The notes under the pieces are model-generated. The model made no database searches, was not told where the DNA came from, and saw nothing but the letters and a program-made list of their open reading frames with translations. A DNA stretch of 64,000 nucleotides from Luteibaculum sp964627445. Lineage in GTDB: Bacteria > Bacteroidota > Bacteroidia > Flavobacteriales_D > Luteibaculaceae. This document shows, piece by piece, positions 28,110 to 37,350 of this stretch (the first letter of the stretch is position 1; each line of letters opens with the position of its first letter). The stretch lies in contig CAZVJF010000008.1 of the NCBI GenBank assembly GCA_964627445.1, positions 1 through 64,000 of the forward strand, read 5' to 3'. The position numbers were made by a program, and so were the translations under genes.

Positions 28110-29234
28110 ATGGATGTGCAAGAAAAACAAAGGGTAGAGAAACTGTTGTCGTATAAAATTTTGGATACCGCACCAGACCAGGAACTGGATGAGTTAACCC
28201 GTATAGCCTCGCTCATTCTGGAAACGCCTATCTCCCTGATATCCTTGCTCGATGGGCAACGACAATGGTTTAAATCGAAGTTTGGACTGGAAGTTTCGCA
28301 AACACCGAAAGAAGATTCGCTTTGCAAAGAGGCCATAAAACAACCCAAGGAAGTATTGGTAGTGCCCGATGCCCGCAAAGATGCCCGATTTATGAATAGC
28401 AACTTGGTAACCGGCTCACCCAATATTCGCTTTTATGCAGGTGCGCCTTTAGTCACCACGGATGGTTATGCCCTGGGAACCCTTTGCGTCATCGATTCCA
28501 AACCCCGAAACTTAAGCGCCTCGCAAAAGCAAGGCTTACAGATGTTGGCCCAAAAGGTGGTCGATTTTATTGAGTCGCGGTATGTAATCGATCACCAGCA
28601 AAAGAAAATTGCCGCTTTCGCAGACCGCATTGAATCTTTAGCCAATAGTGCACCGGGTATGCTGTTTCAGTTTACTATGAATCAAAGCAAGGAAATTACT
28701 TTTGAGTTTATGTCCGAAGGCATTAGTGAGTTTTTTCCAAGCTTGGACAGAAAAACATTTTTAGAAAACCGAAACTCCATCACAGAATTCATGCATCCAG
28801 ACGATGTACCCGGTTTGATAGCGTGCATGTACAGTGCTTATGAACGGTTACAGGGTTGGAGCTACGAATACCGTACGGGCAAAACTAGCGGAAATATTGC
28901 CTGGCACGAGGTTCGCGCAAATCCCAAGCTTATTGCACCGGGTGTGGTGCGTTGGTACGGCACCGTGCAAGATATTACAGACCGAAAGGAGTACGAGGAA
29001 ACATTGGAGGAAATAGCTTTTGATATCTCTCACGTGCTACGCAGACCCGTTACTACCACCATGGGACTGGCCTCTTGGGTAAAAGAAAGCAAGGATCTAC
29101 AGGTAGAGGACATCCAGTTTATAATGAAATCGATAGGGGATGTTGCTGATGAGCTGGATGTGTACACCAAGTTTCTAAATGAAACCTACACCGATAAAAA
29201 GAGGCTGTATCAACAGCGCTCTAAGATGGTATAA
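28110..29234 (+). CDS. GAF-PAS sensor with orphan histidine-kinase dimerisation domain (copy 4 of 4)
   Basis: Protein of 374 residues from the ATG at 28110 (a TTG at 28089 would add seven). GAF about 10-155 (YKILDTAPDQELDEL, SLLDGQRQWFKSKFG, FYAGAPL, GTLCVID), PAS about 170-300 (MHPDDVP, WYGTVQDIT), DHp-like segment with His308 in DISHVLRRPV and the second helix ADELDVYTKFLNETY. Like the others it stops without an ATPase domain. The C-terminal helix is more divergent. It ends 12 bases from the stop of the convergent DUF6122 gene. Confidence 0.85.
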   Translation: MDVQEKQRVEKLLSYKILDTAPDQELDELTRIASLILETPISLISLLDGQRQWFKSKFGLEVSQTPKEDSLCKEAIKQPKEVLVVPDARKDARFMNSNLVTGSPNIRFYAGAPLVTTDGYALGTLCVIDSKPRNLSASQKQGLQMLAQKVVDFIESRYVIDHQQKKIAAFADRIESLANSAPGMLFQFTMNQSKEITFEFMSEGISEFFPSLDRKTFLENRNSITEFMHPDDVPGLIACMYSAYERLQGWSYEYRTGKTSGNIAWHEVRANPKLIAPGVVRWYGTVQDITDRKEYEETLEEIAFDISHVLRRPVTTTMGLASWVKESKDLQVEDIQFIMKSIGDVADELDVYTKFLNETYTDKKRLYQQRSKMV

Positions 29235-29246
29235 ATGTCGAGTGGA

Positions 29247-29564
29247 TTACAATGCTGTGGCCATCCAGCAGTCCAGCGCATCGGTAAGCATGTGCAAACA
29301 TAAGCCAAGACCCATGTAGCGCCAGGGCGCGCGTACAAAAATCAGGGCTAGGTATAAAGGAAACAGCCAATAGGTATGTAAGGGATGAAAGCCAATGCTG
29401 CAACGGTTGGGATCGAAGATGGGGTTGGCCAATAAGTGATCTGCATCGACCAACATGGTGAGGAGCATAAAAAAGTAGGCTTTTTTCCAATCCGTGCGAA
29501 AGAGCAACCAGGCCAAAATTCCAGGAAAAACAAGGTGGAAGAAGTAGTGGATGATGGGTTGCAC
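29247..29564 (-). CDS. DUF6122 family membrane protein
   Basis: Integral membrane protein of 105 residues with about four hydrophobic segments. The signature MLVDADHLLANPIFDPNRCS and FHPLHTYW is that of a small family found in Flavobacteria (DUF6122 by memory). The Asp/His-rich loop resembles that of YdjM/LexA-induced metal-dependent membrane hydrolases (DUF457), so a metal site is possible. Function is unknown. It is coupled tightly to the next gene upstream (1 base between). Confidence 0.82.
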   Translation of the reverse strand: MQPIIHYFFHLVFPGILAWLLFRTDWKKAYFFMLLTMLVDADHLLANPIFDPNRCSIGFHPLHTYWLFPLYLALIFVRAPWRYMGLGLCLHMLTDALDCWMATAL

Positions 29565-29565
29565 G

Positions 29566-30078
29566 CTAGTTCTTTATTAAACGCTTCCGGGCTGCCTCTA
29601 TTTCTCTTATACGCCTTTTGCTGTAATCGTAATCAAAACCAATAGACCGATCTTTCCACTTGAAGCTGGCTTTTGCAACGGGCTTTTCGAAATATTTCGG
29701 GTCGGGGGCTTCACTTAAGGGCAGTAAAGACATGTCTAGGTCAAATCCAAAACCTCCCGTTCTATCTCGCTTGGGTACATTGTGGGTATTAATTTCAATA
29801 TACTTCGACTGGTAGCCCGGGCAGTTGAAGTACAGATTGTATTTGGAATCGTAATAAAACTCAAACTCAAACCGGCCTTTCGTATCAAGGGGTTGCTGTA
29901 GTATGGTATCCTCCTCCGCAATAAGCGTAATATTTCCATTGCTTAGCGGGGCGCTTGTTAATTTGTCCTTCAGCGTTCCGTATGCTAGGAGTCGGTTGTC
30001 TTTTGACTCAAGGTTTTGACTGCAAAGCTTGGTGTAAAAAAATGTTGCAAATACCAGCAACAGCAGAAATCGAATCAT
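29566..30078 (-). CDS. Secreted carboxypeptidase-regulatory-like domain protein, unknown
   Basis: Protein of 170 residues with a signal peptide ending KLCSQ and a beta-rich domain (about 30-125; AYGTLKDKLTSAPLSNGNI, FEFEFYYDSKYNLYF) resembling the CarboxypepD_reg/peptidase-associated fold. A basic C-terminal helix follows (RRIREIEAARKRLIK). It may bind to an outer membrane partner. No enzyme motif is seen. Confidence 0.75.
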   Translation of the reverse strand: MIRFLLLLVFATFFYTKLCSQNLESKDNRLLAYGTLKDKLTSAPLSNGNITLIAEEDTILQQPLDTKGRFEFEFYYDSKYNLYFNCPGYQSKYIEINTHNVPKRDRTGGFGFDLDMSLLPLSEAPDPKYFEKPVAKASFKWKDRSIGFDYDYSKRRIREIEAARKRLIKN

Positions 30079-30226
30079 GGCGAAAAACAGACGGTTTAAG
30101 AATATCGGGGTAAAATAATCAATTGGCGGTCAAACCCTAAGGCAGGGTTTTACATTTTTATTGATCTACGCTTCTAGCTGACTAACAGATATCTACGCCT
30201 ATTCCAGGAAAACCCTCGGCAACCCT

Positions 30227-30234
30227 TATATTTG
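30227..30234 (+). promoter_or_regulatory. Candidate -7 box for the fused mutase gene
   Basis: TATATTTG, an exact TAnnTTTG match, 20 bases before the start codon at 30255. The -33 position is weak (TTCC). Confidence 0.5.
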
Positions 30235-30254
30235 CGTTTCCAAAAACCATACGT

Positions 30255-33200
30255 ATGGAAGTTGCAACGCCTTATAAACCCAAACATAAAATTAGAATTG
30301 TAACCGCTGCCTCGCTTTTTGATGGGCACGATGCTGCCATCAACATCATGAGGCGCATTATTCAAGGCACAGGTGCAGAGGTCATTCACCTCGGTCACGA
30401 TAGAAGTGTGGAAGAAGTGGTGAATTGCGCCATCCAAGAAGATGCGCAGGCTATTGCCATGACGTCTTACCAAGGAGGGCATACCGAGTACTTTAAGTAC
30501 ATGCACGATTTGCTGAAGGAAAAAGGCGCAGGCCACATCAAAATTTTTGGTGGTGGAGGCGGAACTATCCTTCCGGAGGAAATTAAAGAACTGCACGATT
30601 ACGGCATTACCCGCATCTACCACCCCGATGATGGTCGCGCTATGGGGCTGCAAGGCATGATTAACGACATGCTGGAAAAATGCGACACCCCAACGGGCAT
30701 GCAGCTCAATGGCGAGGTTAAGCATTTGCAGAATAAAAATCCATTGGACTTGGCGCGCCTTATTTCTGCGGCAGAAAACAATCCCGAAGGCGCGGCTGCT
30801 GATTTGGATACCGTACACCAAATGGCCGATGCCGTTACCACTCCGGTCTTGGGTATTACAGGTACGGGAGGATCGGGGAAATCTTCCATGGTAGATGAAT
30901 TAGTGCGCAGGTTTTTGGTGGATTTTCCCGAGAAAACCATAGGCGTAATTTCAGTAGATCCTTCCAAAAGAAAAACTGGAGGAGCTCTATTGGGAGACCG
31001 CATCCGCATGAACGCCATTAAAAATCCAAGGGTTTACATGCGTTCTTTGGCTACACGCCAAAGCAACTTGGCGCTGTCGAAGCACGTAAAAGAGGCTGTG
31101 TCTATTCTGAAAGCGGCACAATACGACCTTATTATTTTGGAAACCTCTGGAATTGGCCAGAGCGATACCGAGATTCTCGACCACTCCGATGTGTCTTTGT
31201 ACGTAATGACACCCGAATATGGGGCGGCCACGCAGTTAGAGAAAATAGACATGTTGGATTTTGCCGACATCATTGCGCTAAACAAGTTTGACAAACGCGG
31301 TGCGCTAGACGCCCTGCGCGATGTGAAAAAGCAGTACCAGCGCAACCACATGTTGTTCGACCAAAACCCAGACGACATGCCCGTGTATGGTACCATTGCA
31401 TCGCAGTTTAACGATCCGGGTACCAATACCCTGTACAAGGCTATCATGGATACCTTGGTTACAAAAACGGGGGCTAAGCTGGAATCGAATTACGAGATCA
31501 CCGATGAAATGTCGGAGAAGGTATTTATCATTCCTCCCAAGCGCACCCGCTACCTTACCGAAATTACCGATACCATTCGCAGCTATAATGAAACGGCCGA
31601 AGCGCAGGCAGAAATTGCCGATAAGTTATATGCCTTAAACGCAAGCATCATCAACTTCGGAGGGAAAGACCAGCTGTTGGAAGATGGCCTTGGTGATGCC
31701 GGTGAAAACCAGGACACCGTAAAAGTGCTGGCTGCTGAGTTCGATCGCATTAAGCTCGATTTAGATCCGCACAATTTTAAGTTGCTGCAAGATTGGGAGG
31801 ATAAAAAAGCGCGCTACCAAGCCGATGAGTACATCTTTAAAGTACGCGATAAGGAGCTGCGCATTAAAACGCACACCGAGTCACTATCGCATTTGCAAAT
31901 TCCTAAGGTAAGCTTGCCTAAGTACAAAGCTTGGGGCGACATTTTGAAATGGAGCTTGCAAGAAAACGTACCAGGCGAATACCCCTATACTGCGGGTATT
32001 TATCCATTTAAGCGCGAGAACGAAGATCCTACCCGCATGTTTGCTGGAGAAGGCGGTCCCGAGCGTACCAACCGCAGATTCCACTACGTATCTAAAGGCA
32101 TGCCCGCAGCGCGACTGTCTACCGCATTCGACTCGGTAACGCTCTACGGTAATGATCCCGATCACCGCCCCGATATCTACGGTAAAGTAGGAAATTCGGG
32201 AGTAAGCATTTGCTGTTTGGATGATGCGAAAAAGCTCTATTCAGGGTTTGATCTGTGCGCACCGACCACTTCGGTTTCTATGACTATTAATGGACCTGCG
32301 CCCATGTTGCTTGGCTTCTTCATGAATGCCGCCATAGACCAGCAGTGTGAAAAGTACATTAAAGAAAACGGCTTGGAGGCAGAGGTAAAATCCAAGCTAG
32401 AGAAGATATTTAAAGAAAAAGGGCAGGAGCAGCCTCAATATAACGGACCCTTGCCCGAAGGAAATGACGGTTTGGGCTTAATGTTGCTTGGAACTACAGG
32501 TGATAAAGTTCTTCCAGCCGATGTATACCAAAAAATAAAAGCCGAAACCTTAGCGCAGGTGCGTGGAACGGTACAGGCCGATATTTTAAAAGAAGACCAG
32601 GCGCAAAATACCTGTATTTTTTCTACCGAGTTTGCACTACGCTTGATGGGCGATGTGCAAGAGTACTTTATCGCGCAAAACGTGCGTAACTTCTACTCGG
32701 TATCCATTTCGGGTTACCACATTGCAGAGGCAGGAGCCAACCCCATTTCGCAATTGGCGTTTACCTTGGCTAATGGCTTTACGTTTGTGGAGTACTACCT
32801 CAGCCGGGGAATGGATATTAACAAGTTTGGTCCCAACCTTTCGTTCTTTTTCTCCAATGGTATCGATCCCGAGTATGCCGTTATTGGTCGCGTAGCACGT
32901 AAAATTTGGTCAAAGGCATTAAAACACAAGTACGGAGCCAATGCCCGTGCACAGATGTTGAAATACCACATTCAGACCAGCGGTCGCTCGCTACATGCGC
33001 AGGAAATCGATTTTAACGACATCCGTACCACGCTGCAAGCGCTGTATGCGATTTACGATAACTGCAACTCCTTGCATACCAACGCCTACGATGAAGCCAT
33101 TACCACACCTACCGAAGAATCGGTGCGTAGGGCGATGGCGATACAGCTTATCATTAACAAGGAGTTGGGCTTGGCGAAAAATCAAAACCCCATTCAGGGT

Positions 33201-33662
33201 GCCTTTATAATAGAAGAGCTTACCGATTTGGTAGAGGAAGCTGTGATGGCGGAGTTCGATCGCATTACCGAGCGCGGTGGCGTTCTGGGTGCTATGGAAA
33301 CCATGTACCAACGCAACAAAATACAGGAGGAATCGCTGTACTACGAAACGCTGAAGCATACGGGTGAATTTCCAATTATTGGCGTAAACACCTTCTTGAG
33401 TTCCAAAGGTTCACCAACGGTATTGCCCAAAGAGGTTATTCGCGCCACTACCGATGAGAAAGAGTTCCAGATAACAAACCTAAACAAGCTGCACGAGCGC
33501 AACGCTACCGAGGGAGCCGAGGCCATAGCGCAACTGCAAGAAGCGGCCATCCAAAACGACAACATGTTTGAGCGTTTGATGGAGGTAACCAAAACCTGCT
33601 CGCTAGGACAAATTACCACGGCACTCTTTGATGTTGGAGGGCAGTATAGGAGGAATATGTAA
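30255..33662 (+). CDS. icmF: Fused acyl-CoA mutase (IcmF type: B12 domain, G-protein chaperone, mutase)
   Basis: Cytosolic protein of 1135 residues with the IcmF order. An N-terminal B12-binding domain (about 12-150) has the cobalt-ligand His25 in DGHDAA and the SYQGGH and GGGGGTI loops. A MeaB-like GTPase (about 190-420) has the P-loop GTGGSGKSS (203-211) and NKFD (343-346). A C-terminal TIM-barrel mutase (about 560-1100) has YPFKRENEDPTRMFAGEGGPER and SISGYHIAEAGA. IcmF interconverts isobutyryl- and butyryl-CoA, and some convert pivalyl- or isovaleryl-CoA. Phe585 in IYPFKR fits IcmF rather than methylmalonyl-CoA mutase as I recall it. It stands alone with a terminator at each boundary. Confidence 0.93.
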   Translation: MEVATPYKPKHKIRIVTAASLFDGHDAAINIMRRIIQGTGAEVIHLGHDRSVEEVVNCAIQEDAQAIAMTSYQGGHTEYFKYMHDLLKEKGAGHIKIFGGGGGTILPEEIKELHDYGITRIYHPDDGRAMGLQGMINDMLEKCDTPTGMQLNGEVKHLQNKNPLDLARLISAAENNPEGAAADLDTVHQMADAVTTPVLGITGTGGSGKSSMVDELVRRFLVDFPEKTIGVISVDPSKRKTGGALLGDRIRMNAIKNPRVYMRSLATRQSNLALSKHVKEAVSILKAAQYDLIILETSGIGQSDTEILDHSDVSLYVMTPEYGAATQLEKIDMLDFADIIALNKFDKRGALDALRDVKKQYQRNHMLFDQNPDDMPVYGTIASQFNDPGTNTLYKAIMDTLVTKTGAKLESNYEITDEMSEKVFIIPPKRTRYLTEITDTIRSYNETAEAQAEIADKLYALNASIINFGGKDQLLEDGLGDAGENQDTVKVLAAEFDRIKLDLDPHNFKLLQDWEDKKARYQADEYIFKVRDKELRIKTHTESLSHLQIPKVSLPKYKAWGDILKWSLQENVPGEYPYTAGIYPFKRENEDPTRMFAGEGGPERTNRRFHYVSKGMPAARLSTAFDSVTLYGNDPDHRPDIYGKVGNSGVSICCLDDAKKLYSGFDLCAPTTSVSMTINGPAPMLLGFFMNAAIDQQCEKYIKENGLEAEVKSKLEKIFKEKGQEQPQYNGPLPEGNDGLGLMLLGTTGDKVLPADVYQKIKAETLAQVRGTVQADILKEDQAQNTCIFSTEFALRLMGDVQEYFIAQNVRNFYSVSISGYHIAEAGANPISQLAFTLANGFTFVEYYLSRGMDINKFGPNLSFFFSNGIDPEYAVIGRVARKIWSKALKHKYGANARAQMLKYHIQTSGRSLHAQEIDFNDIRTTLQALYAIYDNCNSLHTNAYDEAITTPTEESVRRAMAIQLIINKELGLAKNQNPIQGAFIIEELTDLVEEAVMAEFDRITERGGVLGAMETMYQRNKIQEESLYYETLKHTGEFPIIGVNTFLSSKGSPTVLPKEVIRATTDEKEFQITNLNKLHERNATEGAEAIAQLQEAAIQNDNMFERLMEVTKTCSLGQITTALFDVGGQYRRNM

Positions 33663-33716
33663 TTCCTATTGGTGCAGTTAACGAGGCTACACCATCTATG
33701 AGGCATTTCAGAATAC

Positions 33717-33753
33717 AAAAAAGCCCGGCTACGCTAACGTGCCGGGCTTTTTT
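33717..33753. terminator. Bidirectional terminator between icmF and the esterase gene
   Basis: A 13-base-pair stem, AAAAAAGCCCGGC/GCCGGGCTTTTTT, with an 11-base loop. The A and T runs on both sides let it serve both convergent genes. Confidence 0.92.
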
Positions 33754-33777
33754 GTTTAAAATTGAAATGAGTTTTGC

Positions 33778-35043
33778 CTACTCTATCCGCACTTGGGTAA
33801 TCGCAAATTCTTTTCTATCCGCATCGCGAACAATCATACGGTAGTTGCCGCTGGCAAGGTTGGATGCGTTAACGCTATTGGTGCTTAGGGTAGTTTTTAA
33901 TACTCGGGTTCCATCGGTACTGTAGAACTCCACCTCTTGGTCGTTGGGAAGCATGCCGTCTACTGTAAATACACCCTTGGAAGGATTCGGAAATACACTT
34001 ACAGCAATCTCTTTGCTGGTCCATTCCTGGATGCCCGTTTGCGATTTTTGGTATTCGCAAACGCGGTCGTACATAAAGTCTCGGCTAAAGGTAAAGCCTG
34101 TATCTAAGTACGCTCCCATACCCGATTCGGGCGCGTGCGAGGCACCTTCGTAGGTGTAAAAGGCGTTGGTGACTTCTACTTCATCGGCACGTCTGTGAAT
34201 TACCGAGGAACCATCTACTGGGTAGTTGATGCCTAAAATGGTAACGGAATCCGATCCGTAAGGTACCACTTCGTCTGCGGTTCCGTGTGTACTCACGATG
34301 GGTACATCGCCTGGCTCTAACCAAGTGGCTTCGCCCAATGCACCGCTAAAGCTAATTACTCCAGCTACCTCAGAAGAAATACCAGGCGTTCCACTGTTGC
34401 CTTCCAGGCCCCCGTTGGCCTCTAGAAAATCCTGGAGGTTCTCGGGTACTTCCGATTCCTTGTCTAAATAAGCAGCATGGGTTGCGCAAAACGCTCCGGC
34501 AGAAAGGCCGCCCACATAAATTTGTTCCTCGTTGATGCGGTACGGGTTGTTACCGTTGAGTACCGTGTTCCTAAAAAAGCGAACCGCAGCTCGCATATCG
34601 TGCATCCCCTTGGCAACGGCTTCAGGCGCTTTGTTGGGGAAAAGTTGGGTGGGTGAGAGCAAGATGATTTCTCGAGTTAAGCGGTAGTCGATAGAGGCTA
34701 CAGCATATCCCAGCTGCGCATAGCGTGTAGCCAACTCTACCATATACGCATCGCTTCGAGTCCCAAAAACAAAAGCGCCACCAAATGCTAGGATGATCAG
34801 TGGACGTTTGGTCATCACATCGCCTACGGGTTCATAAAAATCGAAGAACAAGGTTTGGTTGGCTACCACAGGGGTAAACGTAGGGCCGGCTACATCTACG
34901 ATTTGACGTCCCGATCCGTATTCAACGCCTTCGGTAACCGCAACCCCGGGAAAAACAGGTTCCATAAACCGCGAGCCACACTCTTGTGCACTACTGTAAA
35001 GGGATAAAAGGAGTAAGGAGAAAAAGGTAAAAAATTGCTTCAT
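33778..35043 (-). CDS. Secreted alpha/beta-hydrolase (carboxylesterase) with T9SS sorting domain
   Basis: Protein of 421 residues: signal peptide ending SSAQ, an alpha/beta hydrolase (about 40-330) and a T9SS C-terminal domain (about 345-421; FPNPSKGVF, GNYRMIV). The oxyanion-side motif is FGGAFVFG and the nucleophile elbow is GGLSAGAF. A later STHGTADEVVPYG segment holds the acid region and SHAP a likely catalytic His. The layout resembles carboxylesterase/PHB depolymerase-type enzymes working outside the cell. The substrate is unknown. Confidence 0.9.
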   Translation of the reverse strand: MKQFFTFFSLLLLSLYSSAQECGSRFMEPVFPGVAVTEGVEYGSGRQIVDVAGPTFTPVVANQTLFFDFYEPVGDVMTKRPLIILAFGGAFVFGTRSDAYMVELATRYAQLGYAVASIDYRLTREIILLSPTQLFPNKAPEAVAKGMHDMRAAVRFFRNTVLNGNNPYRINEEQIYVGGLSAGAFCATHAAYLDKESEVPENLQDFLEANGGLEGNSGTPGISSEVAGVISFSGALGEATWLEPGDVPIVSTHGTADEVVPYGSDSVTILGINYPVDGSSVIHRRADEVEVTNAFYTYEGASHAPESGMGAYLDTGFTFSRDFMYDRVCEYQKSQTGIQEWTSKEIAVSVFPNPSKGVFTVDGMLPNDQEVEFYSTDGTRVLKTTLSTNSVNASNLASGNYRMIVRDADRKEFAITQVRIE

Positions 35044-35401
35044 GGTGTGTGTTTAAAAAATTTGAAGCTTGAAGGTACCTAGATAATTGATCGCTGAATC
35101 GGAGTCAGATTCTAACTTTTACAACAAAATTGCATTTCCTTAAACTATAAGTAATGTAGGTAGCCTAGTCGTTCCAATTACTAAGTCATTGGTAGCAACT
35201 GCCATTATTGCATTCCTGAAAAATGACTTTTTTAGATAAAAGAAGGAATTCCAACTACAGGTAGACTGTATTTGCCGTTGAATCTATTGTAGTATGGCTT
35301 TATTTGAGTGAAAATACCTATCCTACTATTACCAGAAAGATGGGCCATGCTGCGGGCAATGCGTTGTATGGCAGTTGGTAACAAATTGTATTTTCGGGCC
35401 T
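35044..35401. other. Intergenic region between divergent esterase and glycosyltransferase genes
   Basis: AT-rich, 358 bases, which should hold both promoters. I see no perfect -7 box, hairpin or RNA gene; TTTATTTG near 35299 is a 7-of-8 match. Confidence 0.35.
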
Positions 35402-36136
35402 GTGAAAATCCACCTATTTACGGTTGCCTTTAATGCCCAAGATACCATTGCAGATACCGTGAAATCGGTAGCGCAGCAAATCAATTGTCCTTTCGTATAC
35501 ACCGTACAAGACGGAGGATCTACCGATGCTACCGTAGAAAAGGCCCAACAGCTCAAGGTTGGCACCGTAGTTTCCAAGCCCGACCGTGGATTGTACGATG
35601 CGTTAAACCAAGCAGTAGCAAGCGCTGCCGATGAAGATATTATTGGGTTTATTCATGCTGATGATGTTTTGGCTGACCCAAAGGCGCTAAGCGATATTTA
35701 CCATTGTTTTCAAGCGCATCCCGAGATGGATGCGGTATATGCCGATTTGGATTATGTATCGCAAGACTTAAAGAAACGAGTGCGGCAATGGAAAAGCGGC
35801 AAACAGCAATCCATGGCAACGGGGTGGATGCCGCCACACCCAACACTGTATGTGAAAAAATCTGTTTTTAATCGCGTAGGGGCGTTTCGGTTGGATTTAG
35901 GCTCTGCGGCCGACTACGAGTGGATGCTGCGCGCCATTCACGTTCACAAAATCCAGCTACACTATTTGCCAAAAACTATAGTAAAGATGCGGGTAGGAGG
36001 CATGAGCAATGCCAATATCAAAGCGCGCCAATCGGGTTTAAAATTCGATCTAAAAGCGTGGGAGGTCAATACCGGTACACGCAATGTTTTAGCGGTATTG
36101 CTTAAAAAACTGCGTAAGCTACCGCAGTATTTGTAA
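35402..36136 (+). CDS. Glycosyltransferase family 2
   Basis: Cytosolic GT-A enzyme of 244 residues. A GTG at 35402 is taken as start because the product then begins MKIHLFTVAFNAQDTI, the usual first strand of the family; a TTG 27 bases upstream is the alternative. Visible are QDGGSTDAT (nucleotide-sugar loop), SKPDRGLYDALNQA, FIHADDVLA (the DxD-like metal site) and GWMPPHPTLYVKK. It transfers a sugar, probably in surface glycan or cell-wall glycan synthesis. No glycan cluster surrounds it. Confidence 0.9.
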   Translation: MKIHLFTVAFNAQDTIADTVKSVAQQINCPFVYTVQDGGSTDATVEKAQQLKVGTVVSKPDRGLYDALNQAVASAADEDIIGFIHADDVLADPKALSDIYHCFQAHPEMDAVYADLDYVSQDLKKRVRQWKSGKQQSMATGWMPPHPTLYVKKSVFNRVGAFRLDLGSAADYEWMLRAIHVHKIQLHYLPKTIVKMRVGGMSNANIKARQSGLKFDLKAWEVNTGTRNVLAVLLKKLRKLPQYL

Positions 36137-36198
36137 GGAAAAGCCGCTAAGCCCCAAGCTAGGACAACAAGTCTACGGCAAGTAATTAAAGTAGCCGA

Positions 36199-37296
36199 CT
36201 ACACATTAAACTTAAAGTGCATCACATCGCCATCTTGCACGGTGTATTCCTTGCCTTCCATGCGCATTTTACCGGCTTCCTTGCAAGCAGCCTCAGAGCC
36301 CAGTTCTGCAAAGGTATCGTAGGCAATCACCTCAGCTTTAATAAAACCGCGTTCAAAGTCCGAGTGGATAACACCAGCCGCCTGTGGTGCGGTCATACCT
36401 TTGGTAATGGTCCAGGCGCGCACTTCCTTTTTTCCAGCGGTAAAATAAGTTTCAAGCTCTAGCAATTGATAGGCTGCACGAATCAGTTTGTTTACTCCGG
36501 CTTCCTCCAGGCCTATATCGGCCAAAAACTCCTGACGTTCTTCGTAGCTCTCCAGTTCCGCAATGTCAGCCTCAATTCCGGCTCCTATCATGAGGACCTC
36601 GGCTTGTTCTTCGGCAACTGCTTTTTTTACAGCTTCTACGTGCGCATTGCCATCGATGACGCTTCCTTCGTCTACGTTACAAACGTACATTACCGGTTTG
36701 CGAGTAAGTAGGAACAGTTCGGCTGCGTGAAGCTCCTCGTCATCAGCCAGCTCTAGGCTACGTGCGTTTTTACCTTGCTCTAGGGTGTCCTTTAATTTCA
36801 GATACACCTCTTGTTTGGCCTTGGATTCTTTGTCTCCGGTTTGCGCGGCACGCTGCACCTTGGCCATATTTTTTTCTACGGTTTCCAGGTCTTTTAGCTG
36901 CAGCTCTACGTCAATCACTTCTTTATCGCGCACGGGGTTTACGCTTCCGTCTACGTGCACTACGTTGCCATCATCAAAGCAGCGCAAAACGTGCAGTATG
37001 GCATCGCACTCGCGGATGTTGCCTAAAAATTTATTTCCAAGGCCTTCTCCTTTGCTAGCGCCTTTTACCAAGCCAGCAATATCTACGATTTCCACGGTGG
37101 TAGGAACCACATTTTCTGGATCTACCAGGTCGGCCAGCTTGTTCAGTCTGGGATCGGGAACGGTAATTACCCCGACATTGGGCTCAATGGTACAAAAGGG
37201 GAAATTTGCACTTTGTGCCTTCGCGTTACTTAAACAGTTAAAAAGGGTGGATTTACCTACGTTGGGCAATCCTACAATACCGCACTTTAAAGCCAT
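36199..37296 (-). CDS. ychF: Redox-regulated ATPase YchF (Obg-like)
   Basis: Protein of 365 residues, standard length. G1 loop GLPNVGKST (residues 8-16), G3 VDIAGLVKGASKGEG and a TGS C-terminal domain (about 280-365) with the coiled-coil insertion between. YchF binds ATP rather than GTP because its G4 motif is altered, and it associates with ribosomes and stress responses. Single gene, with its own -7 candidate. Confidence 0.97.
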   Translation of the reverse strand: MALKCGIVGLPNVGKSTLFNCLSNAKAQSANFPFCTIEPNVGVITVPDPRLNKLADLVDPENVVPTTVEIVDIAGLVKGASKGEGLGNKFLGNIRECDAILHVLRCFDDGNVVHVDGSVNPVRDKEVIDVELQLKDLETVEKNMAKVQRAAQTGDKESKAKQEVYLKLKDTLEQGKNARSLELADDEELHAAELFLLTRKPVMYVCNVDEGSVIDGNAHVEAVKKAVAEEQAEVLMIGAGIEADIAELESYEERQEFLADIGLEEAGVNKLIRAAYQLLELETYFTAGKKEVRAWTITKGMTAPQAAGVIHSDFERGFIKAEVIAYDTFAELGSEAACKEAGKMRMEGKEYTVQDGDVMHFKFNV

Positions 37297-37316
37297 GCCA
37301 TGTGGAAATTAGGCGG

Positions 37317-37324
37317 CAAAGATA
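37317..37324 (-). promoter_or_regulatory. Candidate -7 box for ychF
   Basis: On the minus strand this reads TATCTTTG, an exact TAnnTTTG match, 20 bases before the ychF start codon. Confidence 0.48.
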
Positions 37325-37350
37325 GTAATGTGCGCGGTTTTGCCTCTATG

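Noticed and set aside
30174..30821. A 215-codon minus-strand frame opposite the start of icmF
   Set aside because: It is antisense to the conserved B12-binding domain; its residues are a shadow of that coding sequence.
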